Below, in pieces: positions 5,032 to 6,421 of a stretch of DNA of 6,421 nt (the stretch's first letter is position 1; every line of letters starts with the position of its first letter). Origin of the DNA: Candidatus Kaiserbacteria bacterium (lineage in GTDB: Bacteria > Patescibacteriota > Minisyncoccia > Phycocordibacterales > UBA2100); NCBI GenBank assembly GCA_024654165.1, contig JANLIP010000116.1, positions 1 through 6,421 on the forward strand. The letters are read 5' to 3'. Made by a program: the position numbers and the translations under genes. Below the pieces are notes generated by a model. It was not told the origin of the DNA, did not search any database, and was given only the letters and a program-made list of their open reading frames with translations.

Positions 5032-5068
5032 TCGAACGGCTCATTTAAGGCGGAAATGAGCCGTTTGA
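5032..5068. repeat. Inverted repeat in the divergent promoter region
   Basis: Arms 5035-5046 and 5054-5065 (AACGGCTCATTT and its complement) match over 12 bases with a 7-base spacer. They extend to 15 bases on each side with a single G/T mismatch. The repeat covers the expected -35 regions on both sides of the divergent gap, so it could be an operator for both genes. In plus-strand RNA the mismatch is a G-U pair, so a hairpin is also possible. Confidence 0.8.
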
Positions 5069-5096
5069 ATGGTGGGTACGCGAGAGAATGTATAAT
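5065..5096 (+). promoter_or_regulatory. Promoter of the plus-strand orphan gene
   Basis: A consensus TATAAT lies at 5091-5096. The best -35 is TTGAAT (5065-5070), but the spacer is 20 bases, longer than optimal, and the box overlaps the inverted repeat. This would suit an activator-dependent or repressed promoter. The predicted start near 5103 rules out ATG 5088 as start codon and favours ATG 5121 or 5130. Confidence 0.5.
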
Positions 5097-5120
5097 GTGC
5101 AATGTATTTTGCTCACTCGT

Positions 5121-5597
5121 ATGGAAACCATGAAAAACAACGAGCGGCCGAGAATGAGCGTTGAGGATGCCTGCGCGTTGCTCAATGCACAGAACCCCTA
5201 CAGTGAAGATGTTGTGGCGGTACTTATGGTCCTCCAACGGATGCGTAACCTCACAATCAGAAGAAAGAATGATGATTTGGTTGAGGTTGTGCAAGAACTT
5301 AACAACCGGAAACTGTATCCGCTCGTGGACAAGAATCTCAAACTCGTGCTAGGCATAAGTGCCAGTCACGAACAGTTGCGCCTACGCCTTTTCCGATATC
5401 ACCATCAAGAGAAAAATCCTAACGATTTAGCGATCCCCCCCATCAATGATAATGAGGCGATGGATCGTTACATAACCGATGGATATGGTTATCTGATTTC
5501 CTCAATGCGCCCGAACACCATAGTGATGGGTGCGGATTATCGACCAGATAGTTTCGATAAAGACCTTCTGATGATGTACAACCTCGACCGCGTGTAA
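5121..5597 (+). CDS. Unrecognised soluble protein, 158 residues
   Basis: I do not recognise this protein. From ATG 5121 it reads METMKNNERPRMSVEDACAL onward. It has no signal peptide or membrane segment, many charged residues, and probably an all-helical N-terminal half (SVEDACALLNAQNPYSEDVV, then VAVLMVLQRMRNLTIRRKN and DDLVEVVQELNNRKLYPLVD). The C-terminal half is less regular (KNPNDLAIPPINDNEAMDRY, then GYGYLISSMRPN, and ending in SFDKDLLMMYNLDRV). The frame is also open from ATG 5088, but a TATAAT at 5091-5096 overlaps that start, and ATG 5130 is a further option. It is the only plus-strand gene, divergent from the B12 adenosyltransferase and convergent with tRNA-Leu (22 bases between its stop and the tRNA 3' end). 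Support for it being real comes from its length, ordinary protein composition and its own promoter. A regulatory role towards its neighbour is possible but unproven. Confidence 0.75.
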   Translation: METMKNNERPRMSVEDACALLNAQNPYSEDVVAVLMVLQRMRNLTIRRKNDDLVEVVQELNNRKLYPLVDKNLKLVLGISASHEQLRLRLFRYHHQEKNPNDLAIPPINDNEAMDRYITDGYGYLISSMRPNTIVMGADYRPDSFDKDLLMMYNLDRV

Positions 5598-5619
5598 TCA
5601 GGCTAAGTGTTTCTATCTG

Positions 5620-5700
5620 TGCGCAGGGGGGGACTCGAACCCCCAAGCCGTGAGGCATACGCCCCTCGAACGTACGTGTATACCGTTCCACCACCTGCGC
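5620..5700 (-). tRNA. tRNA-Leu (GAG), with C at position 33
   Basis: The minus strand folds as a class II tRNA. The acceptor stem is GCGCAGG with CCTGCGC and A73 at 5620. The D-arm GGTGGAACGGTATACAC closely matches leucine tRNAs. The anticodon stem TACGT/GCGTA pairs over five bases (last pair U-G). A short variable arm GCC-TCAC-GGC follows, then the T arm GGGGG-TTCGAGT-CCCCC. The seven-base loop is TCGAGGG (5669-5663), so the anticodon by position is GAG (5667-5665), reading CUU and CUC. Position 33 is C, not the nearly universal U. A serine CGA reading would need a nine-base loop and contradicts the leucine-type D-arm and A73. CCA is not encoded. Confidence 0.9.
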
Positions 5701-5717
5701 ATTACAACTGCTCGCCT

Positions 5718-5746
5718 ACTATATCCAACAATTTCATTATCTTCAA
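5718..5746 (-). promoter_or_regulatory. Promoter of tRNA-Leu
   Basis: The minus strand has TTGAAG (5746-5741) and TATAGT (5723-5718) with an ideal 17-base spacer. Transcription should start near 5711, about ten bases before the mature tRNA 5' end. Confidence 0.65.
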
Positions 5747-5774
5747 CGATGCCGATAGCGTGTCGCCGTTCCTA

Positions 5775-5810
5775 ATCCCGATACTTAGGCATATGCCTAA
5801 GTATCGGGAT
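5775..5810. repeat. Perfect 36-base palindrome between rplS and tRNA-Leu
   Basis: Arms 5775-5792 (ATCCCGATACTTAGGCAT) and 5793-5810 are exact reverse complements with no spacer. In RNA either strand would give a 16-pair stem with an AUAU loop. It lies 58 bases after the rplS stop and 28 bases upstream of the tRNA-Leu -35. No T-run follows on either strand, so it is not a canonical terminator. It may still protect or process the rplS 3' end, or be a dispersed repeat. Confidence 0.9.
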
Positions 5811-5868
5811 CCTATGCCCAAACACGAGGAACACGGAATAGGGGCGTTTGGTCTATAACAACCCCCGT

Positions 5869-6333
5869 CTATGCCGTAACAGCTTCCTTTACTTCTTTTG
5901 CTCCCTCTTCCTTCGCCGCTTTTTCCAAAGCTGCGGCTTTTTCTTTGTTTACAACATCTGATGTAGCGCGCGTATCCATCATTTTGGAACGGCGCAACTG
6001 TCGGCGCGATTCGCGCGCGGCTTTGTCGCGGATGAAGTAGAGCTTAGCTCGGCGCACGCGGGAGCGCTTGACGATTTCTACGCGGTCAATCATTGGGGTG
6101 TATAGAGGAAATACTTTTTCTACCCCCACCCCGCTTGCTACACGGCGCACGGTGAATGTCCCGCCCGCTTCTCGCCCATGTTTGCGTGCAAGAACCAATC
6201 CTTCAAATGCCTGAAGGCGGATTTTTCCCTTTTCTTCAATTTTCTGCCATACGCGAACAGTGTCCCCGGGCCTGATATCCAAGGCTTGCCTGGCCTCCAT
6301 GTCCACCGGCGATGTTGTAACGGTATTTGCCAT
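5869..6333 (-). CDS. rplS: 50S ribosomal protein L19 with an Ala/Lys/Glu-rich tail
   Basis: L19 sits at the interface between the 30S and 50S subunits. From ATG 6333 the product has 154 residues. The core is clear: [20 protein letters not shown] (19-38), [13 protein letters not shown] (39-51), [20 protein letters not shown] (58-77), then [20 protein letters not shown] (78-97) and [14 protein letters not shown] to residue 111. Typical L19 proteins have about 115 residues. Here about 40 more follow, rich in Ala, Lys and Glu and probably helical. The frame is open upstream to an ATG at 6372, but the extra 13 residues ([13 protein letters not shown]) are hydrophobic and unlike L19, so ATG 6333 is preferred. 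No Shine-Dalgarno is seen. The usual partners rpsP and trmD are absent from the window; the gene appears to be transcribed from its own promoter. Confidence 0.95.
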   Translation of the reverse strand: MANTVTTSPVDMEARQALDIRPGDTVRVWQKIEEKGKIRLQAFEGLVLARKHGREAGGTFTVRRVASGVGVEKVFPLYTPMIDRVEIVKRSRVRRAKLYFIRDKAARESRRQLRRSKMMDTRATSDVVNKEKAAALEKAAKEEGAKEVKEAVTA

Positions 6334-6386
6334 ATGAGACGAGACTATAACATTATGGACTAGCAACAGCAAACTTGGGTGTCTCT

Positions 6387-6414
6387 ATTGTACCAAACTC
6401 GCACCTACTTCCAA
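6387..6414 (-). promoter_or_regulatory. Promoter of rplS
   Basis: The minus strand shows TTGGAA (6414-6409) and TACAAT (6392-6387) with a 16-base spacer, giving a start near 6380 and a leader of about 47 bases. A second candidate, TTGCTG with TATAGT (6349-6344) at 17 bases, lies closer and would leave an almost leaderless mRNA. I prefer the first but cannot exclude the second. Confidence 0.5.
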
Positions 6415-6421
6415 AACAAAT

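Noticed and set aside
5008..5120. Cobalamin riboswitch upstream of the adenosyltransferase
   Set aside because: The gap is far too short and lacks the B12-box; only a simple inverted repeat and promoter boxes are present.
5088..5120. ATG 5088 as start of the plus-strand gene
   Set aside because: A consensus TATAAT begins three bases downstream, so the transcript probably starts after this ATG; the 11 extra residues (MYNVQCILLTR) look unrelated. Kept as a minor possibility.
4887..5294. 135-codon minus-strand frame overlapping the adenosyltransferase start and the divergent gene
   Set aside because: It lies in another frame over two better supported genes and crosses their shared promoter region.
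5607..5858. Plus-strand open frame across the tRNA-Leu gene
   Set aside because: It covers the complete antisense of a tRNA and a palindrome and has no protein-like features.
5811..5868. Conventional terminator of rplS
   Set aside because: Only scattered short G/C pairings (for example CCAAAC with GTTTGG) without a T-run are visible, so I do not call one.
6334..6372. Upstream start of rplS at 6372
   Set aside because: It adds 13 mostly hydrophobic residues foreign to L19 and would overlap the second candidate promoter; ATG 6333 gives a normal N-terminus.

Overview
The window looks like part of a small-genome Patescibacteria (CPR) chromosome, most likely a parcubacterium. This is inference from gene content and style, not from a marker phylogeny. 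The core genes are clearly bacterial (L11, NusG, SecE, L19). None of the protein starts has a good Shine-Dalgarno sequence. The small membrane and envelope families (SIMPL/DUF541, DUF2127-like, DUF2914-like) are of a kind common in those genomes. Neither tRNA gene encodes its CCA end. Almost everything lies on the minus strand, so the biological order runs from right to left.

Right end (6421 to 5701): a promoter and rplS (L19 with an Ala/Lys/Glu-rich tail), then a 168-base spacer that holds a perfect 36-base palindrome and a good promoter for a tRNA-Leu(GAG) gene (5620-5700). The anticodon loop of this tRNA appears to carry C instead of U at position 33. Next comes the only plus-strand gene (5121-5597), an unrecognised soluble protein. 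It is divergent from a PduO-type cobalamin adenosyltransferase gene (4450-5007), and the gap between them contains a strong inverted repeat and a TATAAT box.

Middle (4452 to 1502): the adenosyltransferase gene is followed, across an 18-base-arm perfect inverted repeat, by a polytopic membrane protein with a DUF2914-like extracytoplasmic domain. A promoter then precedes tRNA-His(GUG), a DUF2127-like four-helix membrane protein, a 68-residue one-helix membrane protein and a SIMPL-domain protein anchored by an N-terminal helix. The SIMPL gene ends at a convincing intrinsic terminator.

Left end (1440 to 1): directly after that terminator a promoter starts the secE-nusG-rplK operon, the usual translocon/transcription/ribosome cluster. 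Its leader of about 142 bases folds into three consecutive hairpins, the first of which looks like a terminator at the very start of the transcript. rplK runs off the left edge. The secE-nusG spacer is built from three copies of a heptamer.

No mobile element, CRISPR array or obvious defence or secretion system is present. The points worth a second look are the secE leader, the odd tRNA-Leu loop, the near-perfect palindromes between genes, the orphan divergent gene and a B12 adenosyltransferase in what seems to be a reduced genome.
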